The notes under the pieces: model-generated
The model's input: the letters and a program-made list of their open reading frames with translations, nothing else
Databases searched by the model: none
What the model was told of the DNA's origin: nothing
Source: Azotimanducus sp963663145
GTDB taxonomy: Bacteria > Pseudomonadota > Gammaproteobacteria > Pseudomonadales > Azotimanducaceae
DNA length: 64,000 nucleotides
Assembly: GCA_963663145.1 (NCBI GenBank)
Contig: OY760134.1
Location: forward strand, 1,612,001-1,676,000
Reading direction: 5' to 3'
Made by a program: the position numbers and the translations under genes
In this document: in pieces, positions 17,695 through 27,236 of the stretch
How positions within the stretch are numbered: position 1 is the first letter of the stretch
Layout: every line of letters begins with the position of its first letter

Positions 17695-18294
17695 TCAATC
17701 CTTGGCAAATGCAAAGGATGCCAATCGTTCCCGCAATAACCAGATCCGGTCGTTCCCCCAAAACTGCTCACCTTCGAATAGGAACATGGGCACACCAAAC
17801 ACACGGTCCTGCTGGCCTTCTTCAATGGCGCGGTCGAGCAACTCCATGCCCCGCTCGGCAACGAAGGCTTCAAACGCTTGGCTGTCCATACCAAGCTCCG
17901 CAACAAGCGCGGAGACCTGATCCATCTGGTCAACCTCAAATTGATGATCAAAGAACCGCGCGAAGGCTTCTCGGCTGTATTCGACAAACTTGTCCTGTCG
18001 CATGGCGAACAAACCACCGAGCAAGGATGGTGTCGAATCATAGACCTTGCGCGGTCCCTTGATTGCAAACCCGCCGCGCTTGTTGGCCAAACGCCGCGCG
18101 TCCAGATAGGAGTAGCGAACCTTCCATTCCGAATAGAGGCTGCGCTCGCCCTTGCCCTTGATGCGCAACAGATACGGAATCCAGCGAAGGTGAATATCAA
18201 ACGCTTCCCCGAGGTCGAGCGCGGGTTCGAATGCCAAATAGGCAAACGGACTCTTGTAATCGAAATAGACTTTGACAACTGGTGAATCGGACAA
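17695..18294 (-). CDS. DsbA-fold oxidoreductase / 2-hydroxychromene-2-carboxylate isomerase family
   Basis: This 199-residue thioredoxin-fold protein has the opening VYFDYKSPFAYLAFEPAL, in which SPFAYL replaces the CxxC of true DsbA, as in HCCA isomerase and GST-kappa. It ends with VFGVPMFLFEGEQFWGNDRI, the cis-Pro and substrate-pocket region. Family members isomerise aromatic intermediates or act on glutathione conjugates in the cytosol. The substrate is not determinable. It is followed 3 bp upstream (minus strand) by a membrane-anchored hypothetical protein in probable operon. Confidence 0.82.
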   Translation of the reverse strand: MSDSPVVKVYFDYKSPFAYLAFEPALDLGEAFDIHLRWIPYLLRIKGKGERSLYSEWKVRYSYLDARRLANKRGGFAIKGPRKVYDSTPSLLGGLFAMRQDKFVEYSREAFARFFDHQFEVDQMDQVSALVAELGMDSQAFEAFVAERGMELLDRAIEEGQQDRVFGVPMFLFEGEQFWGNDRIWLLRERLASFAFAKD

Positions 18295-18297
18295 ATC

Positions 18298-18804
18298 TCA
18301 CTCCTTGCCTTCGGATTCGGGCTGCTTCTCACTCGACTCGCGGGCGCTCGCGATCAAACGCCGAAGCAGACTGACCACCGCATCGAGTTTGTCGTGTGCC
18401 GTCGCGTCGCTGACTTCTTCGCGCCAGTAGAGACAGGCACCATTGCGGTCTACTTCCACCGCCAGCCAATCAGATGGCATGGAGTCCCAGCAGTCGGCAA
18501 GCATCTTGCTCGCCTCGGCATCGCCCGGCTCCACCCTCCAAGGCTGAACCTGTTCAAGCGGACGAGTCACGAGCATTCTGTAAGCGGCGCACTTGACAAT
18601 GGGATGCTTAAGCACGCCGCCGCTCGATACCCGGTCTTGAGGTCGTGGCCGTGGATCGGGCAGCCTCGTCAACTCCACCGAGAGGCCCCTTCGGCGCGCC
18701 TCCATGCGCAGCTTCGACAGACGCTTGTCGCGCTCGCTTGGCAAGAACCAGAGAATCGGACCGAAGGCGGCCACGAATAAAAGGCCGATGAGAAGCCAGG
18801 TCAT
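18298..18804 (-). CDS. Membrane-anchored hypothetical protein
   Basis: The 168-residue protein has one N-terminal transmembrane helix (WLLIGLLFVAAFGPILWFLP) followed by a basic segment and a soluble domain ending in an acidic, serine-rich tail. The N-terminal arrangement resembles a YajC-like single-pass protein, but no functional motif is visible. It is probably co-transcribed with the DsbA-fold gene. Confidence 0.7.
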   Translation of the reverse strand: MTWLLIGLLFVAAFGPILWFLPSERDKRLSKLRMEARRRGLSVELTRLPDPRPRPQDRVSSGGVLKHPIVKCAAYRMLVTRPLEQVQPWRVEPGDAEASKMLADCWDSMPSDWLAVEVDRNGACLYWREEVSDATAHDKLDAVVSLLRRLIASARESSEKQPESEGKE

Positions 18805-18978
18805 GCGGTGTCAAGCCTTGGCGAGATACGACTGAGCGCTCCATGCTCGGCTCGAAGGCGGCAATTGTCAATCCGGCGGGCGGAAGAAGGAGAGAAAATG
18901 CGCCGAGAAACTTCCGAAAGCCCGGTTGGTCTGTCACAATAGTATCCATCTTCAAGCCACTTCACGGGTGACGGGAGA

Positions 18979-19416
18979 GTGTCTGAGATCAAGCGAATCT
19001 TGTTGGCGTCCGACCTCGCCGAAGACGCACGACATGTCGCGACTCGCGCGCGTATCATGGCCGATGCGTTCGATGCCGAGCTGCATATTATTCATGTCAT
19101 CGAGCCTTTCAGTTTGAGCTATGGCGGAGAGATTTCCATGGACCTGTCTTCGGTTCAAGACCAAATCCACGATCAGGCCACGGCGCATTTGGCTGATCTC
19201 GCAAGCGAGTTTGGGATTGAAGAGGCCTGCCGACACTTGGTCTTCGGCACACCGGAAGTCGAAATCCACAAAGCCGCCGAAGAAGGCGAGATGGACATGA
19301 TTGTGGTCGGTACACACGGAAGGCATGGCATTGCGTTGCTCTTTGGATCGCAATCGACCAGCGTCCTGCACGGTGCCACCTGTGATGTGCTGGCGGTACG
19401 GGTACCGGATCGCTAG
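18979..19416 (+). CDS. Universal stress protein UspA family
   Basis: This 145-residue single Usp domain has the N-terminal ILLASDLAEDARHVATRARI, the helix AFDAELHIIHVIEPF, and the nucleotide-binding G-2x-G-9x-G(S/T)-type loop VVGTHGRHGIALLFGSQSTS. Such proteins bind ATP or act as stress chaperones or regulators in the cytosol. The start is GTG at 18979, placed directly after GGGAGA, so a slightly different start is possible. It precedes slt by 40 bp on the same strand. Confidence 0.9.
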   Translation: MSEIKRILLASDLAEDARHVATRARIMADAFDAELHIIHVIEPFSLSYGGEISMDLSSVQDQIHDQATAHLADLASEFGIEEACRHLVFGTPEVEIHKAAEEGEMDMIVVGTHGRHGIALLFGSQSTSVLHGATCDVLAVRVPDR

Positions 19417-19456
19417 TGCGCACATACTCCCCTGACTCTGAACAATCTTCTCCAGA

Positions 19457-21448
19457 ATGAACGCAGGACGTTTTCGCCGCCTCTCCTTGGCGCTGGTTTC
19501 AATGCTCATAATCACCCTTGGTGCGGCAAACGTGTCTGCCTCGCAAGATCCAGCCGAGGCCCGCGCACTCTACAAGGCCGCCCTCTCAGACCTTGAACGA
19601 AGACGGCTGAGCGACTTTGAAGAGAAACTTGATCAACTTGGCGACCACCCGCTCGTCGCCTACCTCGAATACCGCAAGATTCGGCGTGACTTCAGAACGG
19701 CCACGCCGGAGACGATCCTTGAGTTCCGCGCCAAGCATCAACCGTCTCGCGTCGCAGAGCGATTGTTTAATGAATGGCTCGCTTATCTTCGCCGGCGCGG
19801 CGACTGGGAAAATCTCGCCCGCTATTACGAACCTCAATCAAGTGCGGAGATGCAGTGCGCCTATATGCGGGCACTTTATAACTCCGGCCAGAGGGACAAG
19901 GCTTTTGCAGAGGCGCCAAAGCTCTGGGTGATCAACAAATCGCAGCACGATGAATGTGATCCCATATTCGATGTATGGCTGGCACGAAAGCTCTATACCC
20001 CCGAACAGGTGTGGGATCGTCTAGGGCTTGTTTATGCCAATGGCCAACGCGGCTTGGGCAACTACCTGAAGCGCTTTGTGAATCAGGATGAGCGCGCCAT
20101 GGCGCTGGAACTCGAACGGGTGCATCAAAGACCCTCGCGCCTATCGTCAAGATCGAGATACTCCAAAGACACGCTCGCCACCCGCCGCGTGATCATACAC
20201 GGGCTCACGAGGATGGTTCCGGGCAATCCGGAAACCGCGGTGAGCCTCTGGCAGCAATACAAGACCAGCCACTCCTTTACCGAAGAAGAGCAGCGCCGCG
20301 TAGAGAAGAGCCTGCTACTCGAACTGGCACGAATCGATCAAACGCACCTCTTGGCCGCGGCAAAGGATCTTCCCCTCAATGGAGATGCGCGCGCGTTTCG
20401 AGAGGTCACCCTCTCCTTGATGCGGCAAGGTGCTTGGGAGGCGGCATTTGATCGACTCACCGCCGTTTCCCCGCACCTGCTCGGAGAGGACCCTTGGCGC
20501 TATTGGCTGTGGCTGTCGGCCGAGCACCATGCATCGCTCGCACCCGAGGACCGGCGGGTCGCCGCGGAAGCCGCAGCGGCGCTGGCACAGGAGCGCGGCT
20601 ACTACGGGTTTCTCATGGCCATGCGGCTTGGCCAAGAGCTTGCCTATTCTCACAAGCCAATCCCGCTGGGAGAAGCGGAACTCGCCCGGCTTGATGCGCT
20701 TCCGGCCGCCGCCCGAGTCGTGGAATTGCTCTTCGTTGGCGAGGAATACACCGCCCGTCAGGAACTCTCACATGTGGCACCCAGGCTTGCTCCGGAAGAT
20801 TCGCGCATCCTTTTGAAGCGCGTGGCGGATATGGGCTGGATGAGCGATGCCATTCTCAATGCCATGCGTGGCGGAGCGCAGGACGATCTCGATTTACGAT
20901 TCCCGCTCGCTTACGAACATCTTTACCGACAAGCGGCCACCCGATCAGGCGTTTCTCTGGCGCTGCTGATGGGTCTGTCAAGACAGGAGAGCCTGTTTCG
21001 CGTCGATGCCCGATCATCCGCCGGTGCCCGCGGCCTGATGCAACTCATGCCGAGCACGGCGCGCGAGGTCGCGCGCCGCTTGGGCAAGTCCCAACCGAGC
21101 ACATCGGACCTCTATCAGCCGACGCTCAATATTGCGCTTGGCACCAAGTACCTTGCTGATCAACTCGCCAACCTGAACGGCAATCGCGCTTTGGCTGCCG
21201 CAGCCTACAACGGTGGCCCTCACAACCTCAAAAAGTGGCTCAAAGCCTATGGAAACCAACCACTCGACCTGTTCATCGAGTCGATTCGATTTCGTGAGAC
21301 TCGTGAATACGTGAAGCTCGTTCTTTCCTTCAGCGCCGTCTACACTTGGAAGCTTGGATCGGAAAAGCCCTTTCTGAATGCATCGGAAATCGCCTTCGGC
21401 CCCGGCCTGAATTTCGGTGGCGCGTCGGTGCAACACGCCCATCGCTGA
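19457..21448 (+). CDS. slt: Soluble lytic murein transglycosylase (Slt70 type)
   Basis: This periplasmic enzyme cleaves the MurNAc-GlcNAc bond to form anhydromuropeptides. The 663 residues contain a signal peptide (LVSMLIITLGAANVSASQ), a long superhelical U/L-domain region, and a C-terminal SLT lysozyme-like domain with the catalytic Glu (about 511) in LSRQESLFRVDARSSAGARG, followed by LMQLMPSTAREVARRLG and AAAYNGGPHNLKKWL. Size is close to E. coli Slt70. It heads the run slt-tatD-C39-S9-ddl. Confidence 0.95.
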   Translation: MNAGRFRRLSLALVSMLIITLGAANVSASQDPAEARALYKAALSDLERRRLSDFEEKLDQLGDHPLVAYLEYRKIRRDFRTATPETILEFRAKHQPSRVAERLFNEWLAYLRRRGDWENLARYYEPQSSAEMQCAYMRALYNSGQRDKAFAEAPKLWVINKSQHDECDPIFDVWLARKLYTPEQVWDRLGLVYANGQRGLGNYLKRFVNQDERAMALELERVHQRPSRLSSRSRYSKDTLATRRVIIHGLTRMVPGNPETAVSLWQQYKTSHSFTEEEQRRVEKSLLLELARIDQTHLLAAAKDLPLNGDARAFREVTLSLMRQGAWEAAFDRLTAVSPHLLGEDPWRYWLWLSAEHHASLAPEDRRVAAEAAAALAQERGYYGFLMAMRLGQELAYSHKPIPLGEAELARLDALPAAARVVELLFVGEEYTARQELSHVAPRLAPEDSRILLKRVADMGWMSDAILNAMRGGAQDDLDLRFPLAYEHLYRQAATRSGVSLALLMGLSRQESLFRVDARSSAGARGLMQLMPSTAREVARRLGKSQPSTSDLYQPTLNIALGTKYLADQLANLNGNRALAAAAYNGGPHNLKKWLKAYGNQPLDLFIESIRFRETREYVKLVLSFSAVYTWKLGSEKPFLNASEIAFGPGLNFGGASVQHAHR

Positions 21449-21489
21449 TCGAGCGCTGGATGCCCCAGCCGGCATTCGTGCAGGAAAAC

Positions 21490-22302
21490 ATGATCGATAT
21501 TGGCGCAAATCTCGGCCACAACAGCTTTCTCGACGACTTGGAGGAAGTGATTCGCGCTGCCAAGGATCAGGGCGTTCAGCATATTATCGTGACCGGAACA
21601 GGTTTAGAGGAAAACGACAAAGCCTTGCAACTCGCTCGTGCCTATCCGCAGATGCTCGCCTGCACGGCGGGCGTGCATCCCCATCATGCCGATGAGGTGG
21701 CCGGTTCATCGACATGGCTTGACGAATTGAAGCGCGTCGCTGTGCAAAAGACTGTCTGCGCGCTCGGTGAAATGGGGCTCGATCATCACCGCAATTTCGC
21801 ATCGCGAGAACATCAAAGGCGCGTGTTCGGGATGCAACTCGATCTCGCCGAGGAACTGCGAAAGCCGGTGTTTGTGCACGAGCGAGACACTGGTGGTGAA
21901 GTGGCCGAAATGCTCGAAGGACGCAAGTCGAGTATTCAAGGCGCCGTGGTGCATTGTTTTACCGGTGCTCGCGATGATCTGCGGCGCTATCTCGATGCCG
22001 GATTCATGATCGGCATCACCGGCTGGGTGTGCGATGAAAGGCGCGGCGCGCCGTTGCAAGCCCTGGTGAAGGACATCCCGGATGATCGGCTCATGATCGA
22101 AACCGACGCTCCTTACCTCACGCCCAGAAACATGCCGCGCCCCTATCCACGCAGAAACGTGCCGGCGAATCTTGTCTGGGTGTTGAAAAAGCTCGCCGAA
22201 CTCAAGAATCAGGATGAAGAGGAACTCGCGGAAACAACCGCCGACAACGCCCGCCGATTCTTCTCACTCAACGACCACAACAAGCGGGAAATCCCATGCT
22301 GA
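21490..22302 (+). CDS. tatD: TatD family metal-dependent hydrolase / DNase
   Basis: This is a TIM-barrel metal hydrolase of 270 residues. Start 21490 (MIDIGANLGH) follows an AGGAAAA site; the longer open frame from 21346 runs through slt coding sequence. Motifs are CTAGVHPHHADE, ALGEMGLDHH, PVFVHERD, VVHCFTGA, and the terminal IETDAPYLTPRN. The common N-terminal HxH is IGANLGHN here, as in the TatD subgroup. TatD-type enzymes show 3'-5' DNase activity and may act in DNA repair. Confidence 0.93.
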   Translation: MIDIGANLGHNSFLDDLEEVIRAAKDQGVQHIIVTGTGLEENDKALQLARAYPQMLACTAGVHPHHADEVAGSSTWLDELKRVAVQKTVCALGEMGLDHHRNFASREHQRRVFGMQLDLAEELRKPVFVHERDTGGEVAEMLEGRKSSIQGAVVHCFTGARDDLRRYLDAGFMIGITGWVCDERRGAPLQALVKDIPDDRLMIETDAPYLTPRNMPRPYPRRNVPANLVWVLKKLAELKNQDEEELAETTADNARRFFSLNDHNKREIPC

Positions 22303-23249
22303 CCCGTAGATTCAGCACGGGCAGCACCGGTTATCCGCTTGCCATTGACAACGACATCCTGTGGAGGCGTGAAGGCGATGATCTCGTGGCAAGATTTGAA
22401 CTCCCCCCGCTCGAAGAAGGCTTGCTGATCGTGCCGAGCTTAAGCGCGACCGGAAATGCACGCGAATGGCCGGCCACTTGGCACTTTCGCAACGGTGACA
22501 GGCGCTGGCGGCTCGACAGCATTCCCGCCCCCGTTCCACGAAATTCCGCGCCAAACGCTGAACCGGAGGCGTCGATGGAGACGCGCTCCCATGTGGAAAC
22601 CCAAGTCGATTGTTTCTTAACGAGGGCGCCCATTGAAGTCAGCTTCCTCGAGTTGCGCCTGCATGGCGGCACCTTTCCCGAGGATTCGCTGATCGTCATA
22701 GCCGCTCGGCCTTATCGGCTGGCGGTGCCAGGTATCGGCGTAAGAGTCGCACCACCCCAGCCCGTTCCGGCAATCAGTCAAATGCGGGCACGCCCATCGA
22801 TTCGCCGGCACATTTGTTCACCTACCTGTCTCTCCATGGTCATGGGCCTTTCGCCGGAGGAGGCCTATCAATTTGCCGAGCAATGCTACGACCCGGTGCG
22901 CAAGATGTTCGGCATCTGGCCACGCAACATACGCGCCGCCAATGCGCGCGGCTTCTCGGGGGCGATCGAAACTTTTCGTTCGCTCGACGAGGCGGCCGAA
23001 CTGATTGCGCAAGGCCATCCCATCATTGCCAGCATTCGCTACGCCAAGGGCGAGCTTTCCGGCGCTGCGGTCGATGCCACCGGCGGTCACTTGGTGGTGC
23101 TGCGCGGGCTCTCTGAGGATAAAGTGTTGGTCAACGATCCGGCGGCCGATACCCATGATCAAGTCTCGCGCGAATACGACCGCAAGGAATTCGCTCAAGC
23201 TTGGCTAGGCGCGCGTGGTGTAGGCTACCTGCTCGCAGGGACGCAATGA
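22296..23249 (+). CDS. C39-like cysteine peptidase domain protein
   Basis: The 317-residue protein has an N-terminal beta-rich region and a C-terminal papain-like peptidase_C39-type domain. The probable catalytic Cys is in HICSPTCLSMVMG, the His in ATGGHLVVLRG and the Asp in VLVNDPAADTHDQV. No signal peptide is obvious, so it may be cytosolic. It overlaps the tatD end by 7 bases (ATGCTGA) and is followed by an S9 peptidase, suggesting a coupled peptide-degrading or cell-wall-related unit. Confidence 0.8.
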   Translation: MLTRRFSTGSTGYPLAIDNDILWRREGDDLVARFELPPLEEGLLIVPSLSATGNAREWPATWHFRNGDRRWRLDSIPAPVPRNSAPNAEPEASMETRSHVETQVDCFLTRAPIEVSFLELRLHGGTFPEDSLIVIAARPYRLAVPGIGVRVAPPQPVPAISQMRARPSIRRHICSPTCLSMVMGLSPEEAYQFAEQCYDPVRKMFGIWPRNIRAANARGFSGAIETFRSLDEAAELIAQGHPIIASIRYAKGELSGAAVDATGGHLVVLRGLSEDKVLVNDPAADTHDQVSREYDRKEFAQAWLGARGVGYLLAGTQ

Positions 23250-23267
23250 CGGCTCCATGATCAAGCA

Positions 23268-25181
23268 ATGACCATCAAAACCGCGCCATACGGAAGTTGG
23301 AAGTCACCGCTCAATGCCTCGGCCATCGCGGTCGGCGCGGCATCCTACGCGGAAATTCAGTCCTTCGGCATGGATGTCTACTGGCTTGAGTCGATTCCGA
23401 GCGAAGCCGGCCGCGTGACCCTGATTCGCAATGGCGAATCCATCCTCGCAAGTGGCTATTCGGTGCGCACGCGCGTTCACGAGTATGGTGGTGGAAGCTA
23501 TGTGGCCTGCGAGGCCGGCATCTACTTTGTCAATTTCCGAGACCAAGACTTGTATCGCTTGGAGTCCGTCCCACGTGCCGTCACTCGGTCAGGCACGCAC
23601 GAACGCTACGCGGACCTGTGCCATCCCGAGGGCAGCAACCTCCTTATCGCCGTGTGCGAAACCCACCCGAAGGATGACTTGGGCGGGCCCCAGGAGGTCA
23701 GCAATCGCTTGGTGGCCATAAATCTCGCCAATGGCCAAGTCACCACCCTGCACGAAGGGCATGACTTCTATGGCGCCCCGCGCATTCACGGCAGTCAACT
23801 TGCCTTCATCGCTTGGGACCATCCGAACATGCCCTGGGATGCCACCCTGCTCTACCTTGCGGAATTTAACCAATCCGAAGTTCGCCTCGAAAAGGTGAAC
23901 GTCATCGCCGGAGGTGGTGGGGAGAGCATCGTCGAACCCCATTGGGGCGAGAAGCGACTCTTTTATGTGAGCGATGCGACTGGTTGGTGGAACATCTGGT
24001 GCTTCGATGAACAGGGCAATAGGTGTCTGCATGAATGCGAGGCTGAGTTCGGCGGACCCCAGTGGGTTTTCGCCACCCGAAGCTTCGCGGTGGTCAATGA
24101 TGACCTGACGATTGCGCGCCGCTGCAAGCAGGGGACGGAGACGCTGGTAATCATCACGGGCGATGGCAGCTTGAGCGAGTGGCACTCGCAGGCCGGCGGC
24201 TATGATTACTTGCTTTGGCGCGATGACCCCAAGGGCCTTCTATGCGTGACGGGAGCGCCAGACCGAGGCGCACGCATCGAGCACTTCAACCCTTCGGGAG
24301 AAGCACGAGAACGACTCAGCAGAATCGAAACCGAGGCGCTTCAAGCCGAATACGCGAGCAGCCCGCAGGCGATCGCATTTGACTCCCATGGTGGTGTGAG
24401 CCACGCCTACTTCTACCCGCCGACCAACCCCGAATACCGAGCACCGGACAGAGAACTTCCGCCGCTTCTCGTGACAACCCACGGCGGACCCACGGCGGCG
24501 GCACGCAAGCATCAGAACCTGCGCATCCAGTACTACACTTCACGCGGCTGGGCGGTGGCAGACCTCAACTATGCCGGCAGCACCGGATTTGGCACAGCCT
24601 ACCGGCGTAAACTTGAAGGCCAGTGGGGCATCGCCGATGTCAGGGATTGTGAAGCACTGGTACAACACCTCGCCTCGTTCAAGCTCGTCGACCCTATGCG
24701 CTGCGCCATTCGTGGCGGCAGCGCGGGCGGCTACACGACCTTGGCGGCACTGACCTTCTCGGATATTTTCCAGGCCGGCGCTAGCGCGTACGGAATCAGC
24801 GATCTCGAGGCCTTGGCGAAGGATACGCACAAATTCGAGTCCCGATACCTCGATACCTTGGTGGGGCCATGGCCAGAGGAGAGCGAGAAGTACAAGGCGC
24901 GCTCACCGATTCACCACAGCCACAAGCTCTCCTGCCCGATCATCTTCTTCCAAGGCGGCAAAGACCTGATCGTACCGCCTAATCAATCCGAACGCATGGT
25001 GTCGGCGTTAGATCAAAAAGGCATTCCGCATGCATACCTCCTTTATCCCGAAGAGGCGCACGGCTTCCGCGACGCGAAGAACATGGTGCACTGCCTCGAA
25101 TCAGAATTTGAGTTCTTTTGCAGGGTATTCGAGATAAACAGCGCGGAGCCGAGCGCCACGCTAGAGATCAAGCACCTATGA
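23268..25181 (+). CDS. S9 (prolyl-oligopeptidase) family serine peptidase
   Basis: This 637-residue protein has a seven-bladed beta-propeller (residues to about 390) followed by an alpha/beta hydrolase domain. The active serine is in RGGSAGGYTT (about 484), the Asp in QGGKDLIVPP, and the His in EEAHGFR. Members remove dipeptides or acyl-amino acids from short peptides. No signal peptide is visible, so cytoplasmic action is likely. Its stop overlaps the ddl start by four bases (ATGA), so the two genes are tightly coupled. Confidence 0.92.
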   Translation: MTIKTAPYGSWKSPLNASAIAVGAASYAEIQSFGMDVYWLESIPSEAGRVTLIRNGESILASGYSVRTRVHEYGGGSYVACEAGIYFVNFRDQDLYRLESVPRAVTRSGTHERYADLCHPEGSNLLIAVCETHPKDDLGGPQEVSNRLVAINLANGQVTTLHEGHDFYGAPRIHGSQLAFIAWDHPNMPWDATLLYLAEFNQSEVRLEKVNVIAGGGGESIVEPHWGEKRLFYVSDATGWWNIWCFDEQGNRCLHECEAEFGGPQWVFATRSFAVVNDDLTIARRCKQGTETLVIITGDGSLSEWHSQAGGYDYLLWRDDPKGLLCVTGAPDRGARIEHFNPSGEARERLSRIETEALQAEYASSPQAIAFDSHGGVSHAYFYPPTNPEYRAPDRELPPLLVTTHGGPTAAARKHQNLRIQYYTSRGWAVADLNYAGSTGFGTAYRRKLEGQWGIADVRDCEALVQHLASFKLVDPMRCAIRGGSAGGYTTLAALTFSDIFQAGASAYGISDLEALAKDTHKFESRYLDTLVGPWPEESEKYKARSPIHHSHKLSCPIIFFQGGKDLIVPPNQSERMVSALDQKGIPHAYLLYPEEAHGFRDAKNMVHCLESEFEFFCRVFEINSAEPSATLEIKHL

Positions 25182-26149
25182 ATCGATTTCGGATTGCAGT
25201 CGTCTGCGGTGGCCCCTCGCCAGAGGCGGAGATTTCGCGTGTTTCCGGCAGATGCGCGGCTGAAGCACTCGAAAAGCGCGGACATCAAGTGGAAATTATC
25301 GAACTCGGCCCCAAGCTCGCCGACGACCTCAAGGTATTTGCCCCGGACACAGTCGTCCCCATGTTGCACGGCGTTCCCGGCGAAGATGGTTCCGTTCAGG
25401 CGTTTCTCGATATTCTCGGCTATTCTTATGTCGGAAGCGGCCCGGCGGCGAGCGCCGCCGCCATCAGCAAATCCCTCACCAAGTCGGTCGCGCAAAGAAC
25501 CGGCCTTCCTGTGGCCGCGGATCTGGTGGTCACCCGCACCGACGATTTGCATCGAATCAGCGAGCAGGCACTAGAAACCCTCGGAAGTGCGCTGGCGATC
25601 AAACCGGACGATCAAGGTTCAGCACTTGGGGTGCGACTGCTGCGAGAAGTCAATGCCGATGAACTGTCTGATCAACTCCGAGAGGTCTTGAACGAACATG
25701 AGCGGGTGCTCCTCGAGACCTTTGTGGAAGGCGCGGAACTCACCGTTGGCGTGCTTGATCTCAATAAGGAAACGCCCATCGCCTTTCCAGTCATAGAGAT
25801 TCGAACGCCGGAAAATACCTGGTATGACTTTTACCACCGCTACGCGCCCGGTGAGAGCGAACACCTCGTACCAGCGCCTATCCCAGAAGCAGCGGCAATG
25901 GAACTCCAAGCACAGGCTGTCGAGTTGCATCGGCTGCTCGGCTGTAAGGACATGTCCCGCACCGATTTTGTCCGCGCCGGCTCGGGTGAGACGATTATGC
26001 TGGAGCTCAACAATCTGCCGGGCATGACGCCGACCAGCCTCTATCCGGACGGCGCAAGGGCGATCGGCATCGAGTTCGACGACCTCCTCGAACGTTTGGT
26101 GTTCAGTGCTGTTTCGAGGGGCCCTAGGATTGATTGGAAACAGGCGTAA
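25178..26149 (+). CDS. ddl: D-alanine--D-alanine ligase
   Basis: This ATP-grasp enzyme makes D-Ala-D-Ala for peptidoglycan. From ATG 25178 it is 323 residues, the family's size. Motifs are VVCGGPSPEAEIS (N-terminal), VVPMLHGVPGEDGSVQ, the ATP-grasp core ALAIKPDDQGSALGVRLL, ETFVEGAELTVGVL, and the metal-binding MLELNNLPGMTPTSLYP. Location at the end of the slt-to-S9 run puts two cell-wall enzymes in one stretch. The 3' end overlaps pyrD (opposite strand) by 26 bp. Confidence 0.93.
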   Translation: MNRFRIAVVCGGPSPEAEISRVSGRCAAEALEKRGHQVEIIELGPKLADDLKVFAPDTVVPMLHGVPGEDGSVQAFLDILGYSYVGSGPAASAAAISKSLTKSVAQRTGLPVAADLVVTRTDDLHRISEQALETLGSALAIKPDDQGSALGVRLLREVNADELSDQLREVLNEHERVLLETFVEGAELTVGVLDLNKETPIAFPVIEIRTPENTWYDFYHRYAPGESEHLVPAPIPEAAAMELQAQAVELHRLLGCKDMSRTDFVRAGSGETIMLELNNLPGMTPTSLYPDGARAIGIEFDDLLERLVFSAVSRGPRIDWKQA

Positions 26150-27185
26150 GCGCTTCCGAAATGTTCCGAATAACCGCCGGCCCCTCATAGATGAACCCCG
26201 TATAGATCTGCAAGAGACTCGCACCCGCCCGCATCATTTGACGCGCGGACTCGGCATCATGTACGCCGCCGCAAGCAATAATCGGCAGCCCATGCAAATG
26301 ATTCGCCAGTCGCTCAACCGTCTGTAGCGATCGTTCGAAGAGTGGTGCGCCGCTTAATCCCCCCTGCTCTATTCGCTGTCTGGAAACAAGATTCATCGAT
26401 CGCGAGATGGTGGTATTGGTGGCGATGACGCCATCGGCACCCGAACTTTTGAGCACCTCGGCAAGGGCGACCAGATCTTCATTAGCGAGATCAGGAGAAA
26501 CCTTGACGAGAAGTGGCGGACGCCTCGGTGCCTTCTCAAGGCAGTCACGCACCGAAGTCAGCAAGGGCGCAAGGGCTTCAATGCTTTGCAGATCGCGAAG
26601 TCCTGGGGTGTTCGGAGACGAAACGTTGAGAGTGATGTAGTCCGCAACAGCGGCCACCTTGCTCGCACATTCGACATAGTCGTCAACGGACCGGTGCGCG
26701 GGTGTATCGCGATTCATCCCTATATTGACTCCGATCGGGCAGGCTTCGGGAAGCCGCAACCTTGCCGCTTCAATCCTGCGCACAAGATGCGCGACCCCCA
26801 AATTGTTGAATCCCATGCGATTGATGAACGCCCGATCTTCTCTCAAGCGAAACAGCCGCGGCTGGTTCGATCCTTTCTGCGGCTTCGGAGTGACTGTGCC
26901 GACTTCAATAAAACCAAAGCCGGCGGCGGCCAAACCGCGAATAGCAACACCATCCTTGTCGAGCCCCGCCGCAAGCCCAACGGGATTGCGAAACTTGAGG
27001 CCGAGAAGCGCTACTTCGCAGGTGGGAGGTGGCTCGAAGATGGACTCGGCAAGCCCCATTCGCGCCAATGTTGAGAGTCCTCCGAGCGCCACGGCGTGGG
27101 ATCTTTCGGGCGGCAAGGCGAACAACAGTTCGCGCAGCAATGCATACATGGGAGGGTACATGGGGACATTGTATGAGAAGGGCAT
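26124..27185 (-). CDS. pyrD: Dihydroorotate dehydrogenase (quinone), class 2
   Basis: PyrD is membrane-associated and oxidises dihydroorotate to orotate, passing electrons to quinone in pyrimidine synthesis. Features are the class 2 N-terminal helix (LLRELLFALPPERSHAVALG), FRNPVGLAAGLDKDG, GFGFIEVGTVTPKPQ, the catalytic Ser region YITLNVSSPNTPGLRDLQ and GLSGAPLFERSL. The frame opens at 27185, but the family's start is more like the ATG at 27161 or 27149 (MYALLRELLF). It converges with ddl and diverges from the MoxR operon. Confidence 0.95.
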   Translation of the reverse strand: MPFSYNVPMYPPMYALLRELLFALPPERSHAVALGGLSTLARMGLAESIFEPPPTCEVALLGLKFRNPVGLAAGLDKDGVAIRGLAAAGFGFIEVGTVTPKPQKGSNQPRLFRLREDRAFINRMGFNNLGVAHLVRRIEAARLRLPEACPIGVNIGMNRDTPAHRSVDDYVECASKVAAVADYITLNVSSPNTPGLRDLQSIEALAPLLTSVRDCLEKAPRRPPLLVKVSPDLANEDLVALAEVLKSSGADGVIATNTTISRSMNLVSRQRIEQGGLSGAPLFERSLQTVERLANHLHGLPIIACGGVHDAESARQMMRAGASLLQIYTGFIYEGPAVIRNISEALTPVSNQS

Positions 27186-27236
27186 GCGTTAGACTAATGG
27201 GCCGAATGCGCACCAAACCGCTGGTCCGACAATCAT

